Shown: positions 16,509-24,938, counted from the first letter of the stretch. The stretch is DNA of 64,000 nt from ZC4RG42 sp036676355 (GCA_036676355.1 JAKFDA010000055.1:1-64000); one strand, 5' to 3'. Notes: generated by a model not told the origin, from the sequence alone. Program-made: numbers and translations.

Positions 16509-16641
16509 GGTATGTCTAAGCAAGTGCCGAGGATGGTCGCGAGTGCGCGAAGCTGTACGAGCGAGGGCAAAGTTATCAATCGCTTATGCGAACCGATCTG
16601 GCGATCGCCTTGATCAAACTACCTTAATCGGAGCTTTCTTA
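16507..16641 (+). mobile_element. MITE-like repeat, copy B (~135 bp)
   Basis: It begins AGGGTATGTCTAAGCAAG at the tonB stop codon and ends with ACCTTAATCGGAGCTTTCTT. It matches the reverse complement of 6511-6644 over nearly its full length, including GGATGGTCGCGAGTGCGC and CTGGCGATCGCC. The ends are imperfect inverted repeats. There is no open frame of note. Confidence 0.75.
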
Positions 16642-16643
16642 GG

Positions 16644-16760
16644 ATTGCAGCGGAGAGCGGAGAATTTGGAGCCGGAGCGATTTCCTGGAATGCCGTGGTC
16701 AGGGGCGAGGTTTGCCGTCACTCCCGCGAAGAGGACCTCGATCCGGGAGCGGGAGTCCAG
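16644..16760. repeat. GAGAGC module plus dRS3-like hairpin
   Basis: GCAGCGGAGAGCGGAGAA at 16648 belongs to the GAGAGC family described elsewhere. At 16719-16760 ACTCCCGCG...CGCGGGAGT-type halves (CACTCCCG and CGGGAGTCC) resemble the ATTCCC/GGGAAT class of intergenic hairpins. It may also end transcription of the convergent genes. Confidence 0.5.
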
Positions 16761-16768
16761 TTGTGCTT

Positions 16769-17878
16769 CTATGCCGCCGGTCGATGATGAACGGGTGGGA
16801 AAGCCACGACATGATCGACGTCGAGCCGGATGCCGATTTTCTCGCCCAGCGCGTGGTTGTGATGGCTGGGAACGAGTGTGAGAATCTTGCGGCCGCTTTC
16901 CAGCCGCAGCGTGTAGAGAATGTCCGCGCCGCGAAAGGCCTTGTGCAGCACTTCAGCCTGCATGCTGCTCGCGTCGTCGTGGATGATGTCGTCCGGGCGC
17001 AGCAGCACGTCGACCTGATGGCCGTCCTCGCATTCGGGGCAGCAGCCGTTGACGCACGGATCGGCCACTTCTCCGTGCAGCGTACCGAGTTCGATTTGCA
17101 CCTCCTGCGGATTGAGCACGTAGCCGGGCAGGAACACACCCTGACCGACGAAGTCGGCGATGAAGCGGTTGCCGGGGCGATGGTAGAGGTTATAGGCGCT
17201 GTCCCACTGCTGAATCTCGCCGGCGTGCATGATGCCGATCTCGTCGGCGATGGCGAAGGCTTCGTTCTGATCGTGCGTCACGAGGATGGCAGTGGTGTTG
17301 GCACGCTTGATGATGTCGCGCACTTCGTGGCTCAGCCGCTCGCGCAGTTCCACATCCAGATTCGAGAACGGCTCGTCGAGCAACAGCAGATCGGGCTGCG
17401 GCGCCAGGGCGCGGGCGAGCGCGACGCGTTGCTGCTGACCGCCGGAAAGTTGGTGCGGATATTTCTCCGCATGCCCGGTCAGGCCGACAGCCTCGATATA
17501 CTCCGCGACGCGGGCGGCGCGTTGCGCCTTGGGCGTGTGGTGCAGTCCGAAAGCGATGTTTTCGGCGACGGTTAGGTGCGGAAAGAGGGCATAGTCCTGA
17601 AACACCATGCCGATGCGGCGCTTTTCCGATGGCTCGGTGCAGTTGCAGGACGACACGCAGCGGCCGTTGAGCAGGATCTCGCCCTCGGTCACCCGTTCGA
17701 ATCCGGCGATACAACGCAGCACGGTGGTCTTGCCGCAACCGCTCGGACCGAGCAGGCAGCCGATCGCGCCGCGCTTGAGTTGCATGGACAAACCGCGGAC
17801 GACCTCGTGCGCTCCATAGGCCTGATGGAGATTGCGCAGTTCGAGCATCGGCGCGGATGGGGGCGATATGGCGTTCAT
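16769..17878 (-). CDS. iron(III) ABC transporter ATP-binding protein (FbpC/AfuC-like) with cysteine clusters
   Basis: A 369-residue ATPase of the ferric-iron/spermidine importer group. It has Walker A GPSGCGKTT, Q-loop VFQDYALFPHL (a motif common in FbpC), signature LSGGQQQRVALARAL, Walker B LLLLDEPF and the H-loop VTHDQNEAFAIADEIG. A C-terminal TOBE-like domain follows. It would power uptake through the permease at 17961, encoded divergently. Two cysteine groups are unusual: CVSSCNC just before the KRRIGMVFQ segment, and CVNGCCPEC between the ATPase and TOBE parts. These seven cysteines could bind a metal or an Fe-S cluster. No binding-protein gene is adjacent. Confidence 0.92.
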   Translation of the reverse strand: MNAISPPSAPMLELRNLHQAYGAHEVVRGLSMQLKRGAIGCLLGPSGCGKTTVLRCIAGFERVTEGEILLNGRCVSSCNCTEPSEKRRIGMVFQDYALFPHLTVAENIAFGLHHTPKAQRAARVAEYIEAVGLTGHAEKYPHQLSGGQQQRVALARALAPQPDLLLLDEPFSNLDVELRERLSHEVRDIIKRANTTAILVTHDQNEAFAIADEIGIMHAGEIQQWDSAYNLYHRPGNRFIADFVGQGVFLPGYVLNPQEVQIELGTLHGEVADPCVNGCCPECEDGHQVDVLLRPDDIIHDDASSMQAEVLHKAFRGADILYTLRLESGRKILTLVPSHHNHALGEKIGIRLDVDHVVAFPPVHHRPAA

Positions 17879-17900
17879 TACGCGCGATTATAGTGCCAAC

Positions 17901-17919
17901 GGGAACAAGAATCATTATT
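17901..17919. promoter_or_regulatory. Fur-box-like site in the divergent iron-transport promoter region
   Basis: GGGAACAAGAATCATTATT matches the 19-bp Fur consensus at about 13 positions; the right half AATCATTATT is nearly perfect. It lies in the 82-bp gap between the ATPase and permease genes and could control both. Confidence 0.55.
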
Positions 17920-17960
17920 GAATACGAATACAATCGCGGCTGCCGTTTCGATCCAATCCG

Positions 17961-19622
17961 ATGTCTTCCACTCCTGTAGACCTGACTCCTCCGCGTCCAC
18001 GCTGGCGTAGCCCCGGCGCGCTGGGATGGACCGCGCTCGGTGTCGGCGCATTCATCGTGGCGCCGCTGCTGGTGGTGGTCGGCTATGTCTTCCTGCCCGG
18101 CGAGAATTCGCTGAGCTACATGTTCGGCACCGTTCTGCCGGAATACGCCTGGACCACGCTGCTGCTCATGCTGGGCGTGGCGGCAGGCGTGGCCTCCATC
18201 GGGGTGCTTTCGGCCTGGCTGATCACGGCCTACAGGTTCCCCGGCGGCAAGGTGCTGGAGTGGGCCCTGGTACTGCCGCTCGCCATGCCCGCCTATGTCA
18301 TGGCGTACGCCTACACCGACTGGTTGCAGTACGCCGGTCCGGTGCAGACGGCATTGCGAGAACTGACCGGCTGGCGCGGGCACGACTACTGGTTTCCTGA
18401 AATTCGTTCGCTGTATGGCGCGGCCGCCATGTTTTCCTTCGCGCTATATCCGTATGTCTATTTGATCGCGCGCACCGCTTTCCTCGAACAGTCACGCAGC
18501 AGTATCGAGGCCGCCCGACTCGCCGGGTACGGCGCATGGGGCAGCTTTTTTCGCGTCGCCATACCGCTGGCCCGGCCCGCCATCGTGGCCGGCTGCGCAT
18601 TGGCATTGATGGAGACGCTGGCCGATTTCGGCACCGTGTCCTACTTCGCAGTGCAGACTTTCACCGTCGGCATCTTCCGCGTCTGGTTCTCGCTCGGCGA
18701 CGTGGTGGGCGCGGCGCAACTCGCCACCTGCATGCTCGGCTTCGTCTTTCTGCTGTTATGGCTCGAACGGCATAACCGCGGCGCGGCGCGCTACCACACC
18801 AATGCGCCGCGCAAGCCGCTGCCGCCGCGCACGTTGACCGGCTGGCACGGCGCGCTGGCGTTTGTCGCCTGTGCCGCGCCGGTCGTGTTCGGTTTCTTTC
18901 TGCCGACCGGCGTCCTGCTCAATCTCGCGCTGAGCGATGTCGAATCGATCTGGGTCGAACGCGTCTCTACGCTGGTATTCAACAGCTTCACGCTGGCGGG
19001 AGTGACCGCGCTCATCGCGGTCGCGCTTGCCGTGCTGATGGCGTATGCCGCGCGGCTGTCGAAGCACCCGGCCGTCATCGCGGCAAACCGTATGGCCGCG
19101 CTCGGTTATGCGATCCCGGGGGCGGTCATCGCCATCGGCGTGCTGGTGCCGTTGGGTCGCTTCGACAACATCATCGCCGTATGGGCGCAGAACAGCTTCG
19201 GTATCGACACGGGGCTGATCTTCACCGGCACGATCGTGGCGCTGGTGTATGCCTATCTCGTCCGCTATCTCTCCGTGGCGGTGCAAACGGTGGAAGCGGG
19301 GCTGTCGAAAATCACGCCGTCGATGGACGACGCCGCGCGCAGCCTCGGTCTCGGGCCGGCGCGGACCCTCCGGCGCGTTCACGCACCGATGTTGTGGGGC
19401 AGTCTGCTGACTGCAGGCCTGCTCGTGTTCGTCGACGTGATGAAAGAATTGCCCGCCACTTTCGCGATGCGGCCTTTCAATTTCGACACGCTCGCCATCG
19501 AAGCCTACAACCTCACCAAGGATGAACGGCTGGCCGAAGCCGCCATCCCTTCACTGCTCATCGTGGCGGTGGGTTTGCTGCCGCTCATCATTATTTCGCG
19601 CCGCATGACGCGCGAACGCTAG
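17961..19622 (+). CDS. iron(III) ABC transporter permease (FbpB-like, fused double permease)
   Basis: A 553-residue inner-membrane protein with about twelve hydrophobic helices and two copies of the permease domain. Each copy carries an EAA-type loop: EAARLAGYGAWGSFFRVAIP (near residue 180) and DDAARSLGLGPARTLRRVHAP (near residue 460). It would translocate ferric iron delivered by a periplasmic binding protein. It is divergent from its ATPase gene across a Fur-like site. It is followed after four bases by the convergent TauE gene. Confidence 0.93.
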   Translation: MSSTPVDLTPPRPRWRSPGALGWTALGVGAFIVAPLLVVVGYVFLPGENSLSYMFGTVLPEYAWTTLLLMLGVAAGVASIGVLSAWLITAYRFPGGKVLEWALVLPLAMPAYVMAYAYTDWLQYAGPVQTALRELTGWRGHDYWFPEIRSLYGAAAMFSFALYPYVYLIARTAFLEQSRSSIEAARLAGYGAWGSFFRVAIPLARPAIVAGCALALMETLADFGTVSYFAVQTFTVGIFRVWFSLGDVVGAAQLATCMLGFVFLLLWLERHNRGAARYHTNAPRKPLPPRTLTGWHGALAFVACAAPVVFGFFLPTGVLLNLALSDVESIWVERVSTLVFNSFTLAGVTALIAVALAVLMAYAARLSKHPAVIAANRMAALGYAIPGAVIAIGVLVPLGRFDNIIAVWAQNSFGIDTGLIFTGTIVALVYAYLVRYLSVAVQTVEAGLSKITPSMDDAARSLGLGPARTLRRVHAPMLWGSLLTAGLLVFVDVMKELPATFAMRPFNFDTLAIEAYNLTKDERLAEAAIPSLLIVAVGLLPLIIISRRMTRER

Positions 19623-19626
19623 GGCA

Positions 19627-20352
19627 TCAGGCACCAACCGCGGCCCACAACATCGTCGCGCCGGATAGCAGCAGCATGGCGTCCATCAGCAGGCGAAAGC
19701 GCTCCGGCGGCAAACTCAGAACAAAAGGCTTGGCGATGAACGAGCCGATCATCAGCGAGCAGCCGATGATCAGGCCCTGCACGACGGCCTCCAGTGGCAG
19801 CGCGCCGAAGCTGCGGAACACCGTCGCTTTGGCGCTATAAATCGCCAGCGAGCCGGCCGCTTCGGTGGCGAGAAACGCGCCTTTGACCAGGCCATATGCA
19901 AGAAAGAACGGTACGTTGATCGGCCCGGTGGACACGACGATGCCGGTCAGGAAGCCGATCACCGCGCCGACGATCGAGAGGTGCCAAAGACGCAGGCGCA
20001 GGCCGTGCGAGTTCAGCCAGCGCCGCGTCGGAATCATCAGGATGAAGAATGCCCCGAGCGTCACGTCGATCACGCGCGGCGGCAGTGCGAGCAGGGTGCG
20101 TGCGCCGAGCGCGGCGCAGGGCACGCCGGTTATCGAATACGCGGCGCAGGCCTTCCAATCCACTTCGCGATACCACACCAGAATGCGCGAGAAATTCGCC
20201 ATCAGCGCGGCAACCGCCATGATCGGCACAGCCTGCAACGGACCGAACACAATCACGAGCACCGGCATCAGCATGATCGACGAACCGAAGCCGACAATGC
20301 CGCTGATGGTGCCGGCAATGAGGCCCAGTACGAGCACGAGGAAGAAACTCAA
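19627..20352 (-). CDS. TauE/SafE-family membrane transporter
   Basis: A 241-residue protein with about eight membrane helices. The TauE/SafE signature is seen at the N-terminus (GLIAGTISGIVGFGSSIMLM) and again in the second half (GAVIGFLTGIVVSTGPINVP). Members export sulfite, sulfoacetate or related anions. The start is a TTG whose last two bases overlap the TGA of the upstream small frame (TTGA). An in-frame stop lies four codons upstream, so there is no longer form. The substrate is unknown. Confidence 0.88.
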   Translation of the reverse strand: MSFFLVLVLGLIAGTISGIVGFGSSIMLMPVLVIVFGPLQAVPIMAVAALMANFSRILVWYREVDWKACAAYSITGVPCAALGARTLLALPPRVIDVTLGAFFILMIPTRRWLNSHGLRLRLWHLSIVGAVIGFLTGIVVSTGPINVPFFLAYGLVKGAFLATEAAGSLAIYSAKATVFRSFGALPLEAVVQGLIIGCSLMIGSFIAKPFVLSLPPERFRLLMDAMLLLSGATMLWAAVGA

Positions 20353-20540
20353 GATGGCGCTTCAGTGGGTATGCAGAAAATTGAACGGCGCTTTGCGAGC
20401 GTCTCATTCGTACGTGGCGCGAACTCGGGCAGATAACACTCGCGACCACAGTGCGTGAAACGGCACGCGACGACTTTGCCGAGTTCTGCGTCCGCTTCGA
20501 ACCCGATGTGACCGCAATGGCAACTGCCTATGTCAATCAT
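20349..20540 (-). pseudogene. truncated GFA-family (CENP-V/GFA zinc fold) gene
   Basis: A 63-residue frame starting MIDIGSCHCGHIGFEADAEL. The CHCG motif and the VVACRFTHCGRECYL segment match the N-terminal half of GFA (S-(hydroxymethyl)glutathione synthase-like) proteins. The family normally runs to about 120-130 residues with a further C-x2-C pair, which is missing here. The C-terminus (ETLAKRRSIFCIPTEAPS) is unlike the family, so a frameshift or deletion is likely. It ends inside the TTG start of the TauE gene. It may be a short functional protein, but a decayed gene is more likely. Confidence 0.55.
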
Positions 20541-20569
20541 CGAATCCCTTGCAGTGCTCGCGGGTGGAA

Positions 20570-21058
20570 TCATTTTTCGACGTTGCGCAGTTCGGCCGGT
20601 GAGATCAGTACGCTGAATTGTTCGCACCAGATCACCACGCTCGGATAGTCGGCCAGATCGACACCGTCAGATATCGGATAGTTCTGGCTGCCCTTGAAGG
20701 CGCGCAGTCGACCGAGATCGATGAACATGGTTTCGTCGACTTCAGTCGATGGGGTGATGCCTTTTTGCGGCACGAGATAGACATGATATTTGGGACCGGG
20801 GCCGACTTCGAAATCGGCCTCGAGACGAACCACGTCTCGGTACACGCTCACGTTGCCCTTGCCCCAGTGGATGGGATCGGATGGATTGGCATGAATGAAC
20901 GTGCCTCGTGCGATCAATGCGTGTTGATCGATGTTTTCGATTTTTTCGTCGGCGACGATGTCGGCGAGAAAAATATAAGGGTAGACGAACAGACCGAGCG
21001 CCACGCCGGCTGCTAACCCGGTCAGGGCGCCCACAATGAAAACGATGACGTGTTTCAT
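20570..21058 (-). CDS. DM13-domain membrane-anchored protein
   Basis: A 162-residue protein with an N-terminal membrane anchor (VIVFIVGALTGLAAGVALGLFVYPYIF), followed by a DM13-type domain. Its marks are ARGTFIHANPSDPIHWGKGNVSVY, LEADFEVGPGPKYHVYLVP and the C-terminal YPSVVIWCEQFSVLISPAEL with a conserved Cys. DM13 domains are proposed to act in redox or electron-transfer roles. The ATG at 21058, preceded by GGGACA, is chosen because the membrane anchor begins there. It lies upstream of the truncated GFA and TauE genes on the same strand. Confidence 0.82.
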   Translation of the reverse strand: MKHVIVFIVGALTGLAAGVALGLFVYPYIFLADIVADEKIENIDQHALIARGTFIHANPSDPIHWGKGNVSVYRDVVRLEADFEVGPGPKYHVYLVPQKGITPSTEVDETMFIDLGRLRAFKGSQNYPISDGVDLADYPSVVIWCEQFSVLISPAELRNVEK

Positions 21059-21399
21059 CGGTGTCCCGCAGCGTCGCAACGCATCATTAGAGGCCGCGCC
21101 TCGTTGGCGAGCAAGTTGATTCGACAATCGGCGCATGACGCGACGGCGCGGTTGAACGTGAACGTGGCGCGGCGCCGGTTTTCCGCGGCGTCGGGCGCGT
21201 GCGACGCGGAAACCATACAGAATTTTGCATTGAGTGGATGAGCGGCGTCGCCGCGTTTAACAACAGAAAACAGATGCGCATGCGTTCCAGTCGTTTTTTC
21301 CTTTTACTCCAGCGTTTTAGTTCGCAAGGCACATGCCTTGCGTCACGTCGCGGCCAGTCAGTGCGCCGCACTGCGCCATCTCATTGCGATAGGGCTTTT
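21059..21399. other. 341-bp divergent intergenic region
   Basis: No supported gene; the plus-strand frame open from 21199 has a poor N-terminus. It would hold promoters for the DM13 gene and the flavodoxin-like gene. It contains a 20-base perfect palindrome-with-spacer at 21323-21342, listed separately. Confidence 0.5.
21323..21342. promoter_or_regulatory. candidate operator: 9-bp inverted repeat
   Basis: CGCAAGGCACATGCCTTGCG is a perfect 9-bp inverted repeat with a 2-base spacer. It lies 58 bases before the ATG of the flavodoxin-like gene. There is no T-run, so a protein-binding site is more likely than a terminator. Confidence 0.5.
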
Positions 21400-22038
21400 A
21401 TGACGACCGTGCTCATCATCTACGCAAGCAGTCTCGGCAATACGAAACGAATGGCCGATGCGATTGCCGAGGGCGCGCGTGGTGTCGACAGCGCCGTCGT
21501 TCGGTTGAAGACAGTGGACGAAACGTCGATCGACGACGTTTGGGCGTGCGATGCGCTGGTGCTCGGATCGCCCGTGCGCCAGGGGTCGGCGGATGCGCGC
21601 GTGCGCAATTTCATCGAAGTCGATTGCGAGCGGTTGATGCTGAGCGGTCGACTGGCGACCAAAGTCGGCGCGGTTTTCACGGTCGGCGCGAATCCGCATG
21701 GGCGACACGGCGACGGCGCCGAGATCGCGCAACTGGCGATGTTGCGGCCGCTCGCCGCCGGCGGCATGACGCTCGTCAGCGGCCCCTGTGAGTGGCGCAG
21801 TGCGACAATGCGCGGACCGTATTGGGGACCGCACGCGCGCCTGCGCATGCAGGAAGACGGCCGCGAAGTGCTGCAGGAAGGTTCCGTCGAAGCCGGCCAT
21901 CTGCACGGTTATCGGGTTGCACAGGCTTCAGTGTCGTTCAAACACGAACCCCTGGACCGCCCGCGTCGCGTCGTCAGCCGGCCACGCATCGCCGATCTGT
22001 TCAACGGCATGCGCGAACATCTGCGCTCGGTGCGTTGA
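21400..22038 (+). CDS. flavodoxin-like / NAD(P)H:quinone oxidoreductase family protein
   Basis: A 212-residue protein. The FMN phosphate-binding loop is at the N-terminus (VLIIYASSLGNTKRMADAIAEG), then VLGSPVRQGSADARVRNFIE. The middle TVGANPHGRHGDGAE segment and SGPCEWRSATMRGPYWGPHAR resemble WrbA-type flavodoxins, though not closely. It would be a cytoplasmic FMN redox protein. The ATG at 21400 starts directly at the flavodoxin fold. A repeat-filled gap follows. Confidence 0.82.
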   Translation: MTTVLIIYASSLGNTKRMADAIAEGARGVDSAVVRLKTVDETSIDDVWACDALVLGSPVRQGSADARVRNFIEVDCERLMLSGRLATKVGAVFTVGANPHGRHGDGAEIAQLAMLRPLAAGGMTLVSGPCEWRSATMRGPYWGPHARLRMQEDGREVLQEGSVEAGHLHGYRVAQASVSFKHEPLDRPRRVVSRPRIADLFNGMREHLRSVR

Positions 22039-22446
22039 AAAGAGCAGCCGAGAGCTGAGAGCGGAGAGCCAAAGCTGCAGAGAACACAGCAGAGAATCCG
22101 CGCACCATCTATGCACCGGAAATTTCCGGTTTTCTCCGTACCCTCCGTGTTTCAAGCTGTTTCTGGATTCCCGACCACGCGGCTACGCCGGGAATGACGA
22201 TGGATACCTCATCCCCGCGCAGGCGGGGATCCAGATCGTTCTAACTGTTTTTACTCTCCGCTCTCGACTCTCGCCTCTCCGCTGTCTTTCCGAGACATAA
22301 TCGCCGCCCCGGCTGTGCGTGCGGTAGTGGCACACGGGTCCGTGGCTTATAATCCGCGCCAACATGCGCTGCCGTACCGTAGCTTCCCTCCCGAATCGTC
22401 TGCCTTTGCACGCTGCGATCTCGGCTCGCCTCTTTCGCTGATATCC
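22039..22446. repeat. 408-bp intergenic repeat cluster
   Basis: No gene. In order: a GAGAGCTGAGAGCGGAGAGC module (22047-22070); a stretch with GAGAACACAG and CTCCGTACCCTCCGTGT; a dRS3-like hairpin with ATTCCCG/CGGGAAT arms (22167-22195); an 8-bp palindrome ATCCCCGCGCAGGCGGGGAT (22211-22230); and an inverted GAGAGC module (22255-22285). The surE promoter should lie at the right end. Confidence 0.7.
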
Positions 22447-23187
22447 ATGCGTATTCTGCTCAGTAACGACGACGGTTATTTTTCACCCGGGCTGGCCGTG
22501 TTGGCGGAAGCTCTGAGCGACCTCGGTGACGTCACCGTGGTTGCGCCCGAGCGCGATCGCAGCGGCGCGTCGAATTCGCTCACGCTCGATCGCCCGCTCA
22601 TCGTTCGTCGTTCGGCGAACGGATTTCTGTTCATCAACGGCACGCCCACCGACTGCGTACATCTCGCCGTCACCGGCCTGCTCGACGAGTTGCCCGACAT
22701 GATCGTGTCCGGCATCAACGTCGGCGCCAACATGGGCGACGACACGCTTTATTCGGGCACTGTGGCGGCGGCCACCGAAGGCTATCTGCTCGGTCTGCCG
22801 TCGATTGCGGTGTCGTTGGTCGGCAAGGCGGGCGGTCACTACGCCACCGCCGCGCGGGTCGCGCGCGAGTTGGCACTGCGTTATGTCGAAAAACCGGTTC
22901 AGGGTGCCGTGCTGCTCAATGTGAACGTGCCGGACGTTCCCTATGAAGAACTCAACGGCATCGAGGTCACCCGGCTGGGCAAGCGGCATCGGGCCGAGGC
23001 GGTGATCAAGATGAACAATCCGCGCGGTGAAACGGTGTACTGGATCGGCGCCGCGGGCGCCGCCGCGGATGCCGGGCCGGGCACCGACTTCCATGCCGTG
23101 GAGCGAGGGTTTGTCTCGATCACGCCGTTGCAGATCGACCTTACGCATCAGGATCACATGGCGCCGCTGCGGGAGTGGCTGCGATGA
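22447..23187 (+). CDS. surE: 5'/3'-nucleotidase SurE
   Basis: A 246-residue survival protein and nucleotidase. The metal-binding start MRILLSNDDGYFSPGL, the Ser loop DRSGASNSLTL, and ASN-type residues in SGINVGANMGDDTLYSGTV are all present. It dephosphorylates nucleoside monophosphates and short polyphosphates. The ATG at 22447 gives the standard N-terminus. Its stop overlaps the pcm start (ATGA), and surE-pcm-nlpD-rpoS forms the classic stationary-phase operon. Confidence 0.96.
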   Translation: MRILLSNDDGYFSPGLAVLAEALSDLGDVTVVAPERDRSGASNSLTLDRPLIVRRSANGFLFINGTPTDCVHLAVTGLLDELPDMIVSGINVGANMGDDTLYSGTVAAATEGYLLGLPSIAVSLVGKAGGHYATAARVARELALRYVEKPVQGAVLLNVNVPDVPYEELNGIEVTRLGKRHRAEAVIKMNNPRGETVYWIGAAGAAADAGPGTDFHAVERGFVSITPLQIDLTHQDHMAPLREWLR

Positions 23188-23846
23188 GCCCGTTGGCGCC
23201 GACGCGCGGTATCGGTATGACCTCGCAGCGCACGCGCGACCGCATGGTCGAGCGGTTGCGCGAACAGGGCATTACCGACGAATGGGTGCTCGATGCGATG
23301 GCGGCCGTGCCGCGCCACCTGTTTGTCGAAGAGGCGTTGGCCAGTCGTGCCTATGAAGACTCGGCCTTGCCGATCGGCTTCGAACAGACCATATCGCAAC
23401 CCTACGTGGTCGCCCGAATGCTCGAAGCGGCGCGTGCCGATCGTACGCTGGACAAGGTGCTCGAAGTCGGCACCGGTTGCGGCTATCAGGCGGCCGTGCT
23501 GGCCAAAATAGCCAAGCAGGCGTATTCCATCGAACGCATCGCGCCCTTGCTGGAAAAGGCGCGCGCCAACCTGCGGCCATTGCGCATTGCCAATCTGCGG
23601 CTTTCGCATGGCGACGGTTATCTCGGGCTGTCCGATGTGGCGCCGTTCGATGCCATCGTGGTCGCCGCCGCGGCGACGCATATGCCGCGCGCGCTGCTCG
23701 ATCAACTCGCCGTGGGAGGTCGTCTGGTGATTCCCATCGGGACTAAAAATCAAACGCTGACAATGGTCGAGCGCACCGACAGTGGCTTCAAGGAAAGCCG
23801 TCTCGATGCGGTGCGCTTCGTGCCGATGCGGCTGGGGAAGGGATGA
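23184..23846 (+). CDS. pcm: protein-L-isoaspartate O-methyltransferase
   Basis: A 220-residue SAM-dependent repair methyltransferase for isoaspartyl residues in aged proteins. Motif I is KVLEVGTGCGYQAAVLA. Other family marks are the pre-motif region YEDSALPIGFEQTISQPYVVARM, FDAIVVAAAATHMPRALLDQL and GGRLVIPIG. The ATG at 23184 overlaps the surE stop; a GTG at 23175 is the alternative start. It overlaps nlpD by four bases (ATGA), so the genes are translationally coupled. Confidence 0.95.
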   Translation: MSPLAPTRGIGMTSQRTRDRMVERLREQGITDEWVLDAMAAVPRHLFVEEALASRAYEDSALPIGFEQTISQPYVVARMLEAARADRTLDKVLEVGTGCGYQAAVLAKIAKQAYSIERIAPLLEKARANLRPLRIANLRLSHGDGYLGLSDVAPFDAIVVAAAATHMPRALLDQLAVGGRLVIPIGTKNQTLTMVERTDSGFKESRLDAVRFVPMRLGKG

Positions 23847-24847
23847 AGATGACGCGCGCAACCGTTCGCCTGTGGTTACTTGCACTGTGTGCGGCGTTCG
23901 GGTTGGCGAGTTGCGCCGCGCATCGACCCGCGCCGGTTCTCGATCGCAGCGCGTCTTCCGTCGCCGCAGATCAGCGCGCCGATACCTATACCGTCAAGCG
24001 TTATGACACGCTTTACAGCATTGCCCTCGAACACGGCGCCGACTGGCGCGAAATGGCGAGCTGGAACGGTATCAACGATCCGAGCAAGCTGTCGGTCGGT
24101 CAGGTGCTGCGCGTCAAGCCGCCGCAGTCCGCCGTTTACGCATCGCCTGACGGCGCCGTTCAGGTCAATCCGGTGGTCATCGCGCCGGTGATCGAAGCGC
24201 GTCCGCTGGACGGATCGAGCGTGGGCAGTGCGCCGCCCGTGCCGGGTGCGGTCGGTACGCTCAAGACCGAACCCAAGGGCCTGAAGCTGCCGTACTCCGA
24301 ACAGAATGTGGCGCTGGTCCAGCGCGGCGGTGCACCGGCGACCCCGGTTGTCGCCGCGCCGTCCGCCCCGGCACCGTCGGCGCCGGCGGCCGGCGAATCG
24401 CCTGCAGCGCCTGCCAAGACCGAACCGAGTGCACCGGCACAGGTGGCATCGGTGGGCGCGACCAGGGAAGCTGCCGGAATCCAGTGGAGCTGGCCGGCCA
24501 ACGGCACGCTGAGCGGCAAATTTGCCGACGACGGTAGCAAGGGCGTACAGATCGGCGGCAAGGCCGGCGAGCCGATTCTTGCGTCGGCGTCCGGCAAAGT
24601 GACCTATGTCGGCGACGGCGTGCGCGGCTACGGCAATCTCGTCATCGTCAAGCATAACGACGAATATTTGTCTGTCTACGCCCACAACCGGAAAATACTG
24701 GTGCAAAGCGGGCAGAGTGTGAGCAAGGGACAGAAGATCGCCGAAATGGGGAACGGGGCGGGCAGCAAACCGCTCTTACATTTCGAGATTCGCCGTTTCG
24801 GCAAGCCGATCGACCCGTTGGGATTCCTGCCGGACCGGGCGAATTGA
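23843..24847 (+). CDS. nlpD: NlpD-like LysM/LytM lipoprotein
   Basis: A 334-residue outer-membrane lipoprotein. It has a signal peptide with lipobox LASC, a LysM domain (DTYTVKRYDTLYSIALEHGA...LSVGQVLRVK; residues ~50-95), an Ala/Pro-rich linker, and a C-terminal M23/LytM domain (~215-330). The first zinc-ligand motif is degenerate (GVQIGGKAGEPILA has no H-x3-D), though YAHN and LHFEIRRFG remain. It is therefore probably an amidase activator, like E. coli NlpD, and not a peptidase. It precedes rpoS by 91 bases; in relatives the main rpoS promoter lies within nlpD. Confidence 0.93.
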   Translation: MKMTRATVRLWLLALCAAFGLASCAAHRPAPVLDRSASSVAADQRADTYTVKRYDTLYSIALEHGADWREMASWNGINDPSKLSVGQVLRVKPPQSAVYASPDGAVQVNPVVIAPVIEARPLDGSSVGSAPPVPGAVGTLKTEPKGLKLPYSEQNVALVQRGGAPATPVVAAPSAPAPSAPAAGESPAAPAKTEPSAPAQVASVGATREAAGIQWSWPANGTLSGKFADDGSKGVQIGGKAGEPILASASGKVTYVGDGVRGYGNLVIVKHNDEYLSVYAHNRKILVQSGQSVSKGQKIAEMGNGAGSKPLLHFEIRRFGKPIDPLGFLPDRAN

Positions 24848-24938
24848 TGCAGTTTTAGGAAGTCGGCACGGCGGCTGCCCGTCGTGACCGGGAGCCACGA
24901 TCGGAGCCTCCCCGGATCATGCGACCCGAGGCCGCCCT

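Noticed and set aside
21199..21399. 67-residue N-terminal extension of the flavodoxin-like protein
   Set aside because: The extension is irregular and basic. The flavodoxin fold begins at the ATG at 21400.
22211..22230. ATCCCCGC/GCGGGGAT hairpin as terminator
   Set aside because: There is no T-run; it fits better as an intergenic repeat hairpin.
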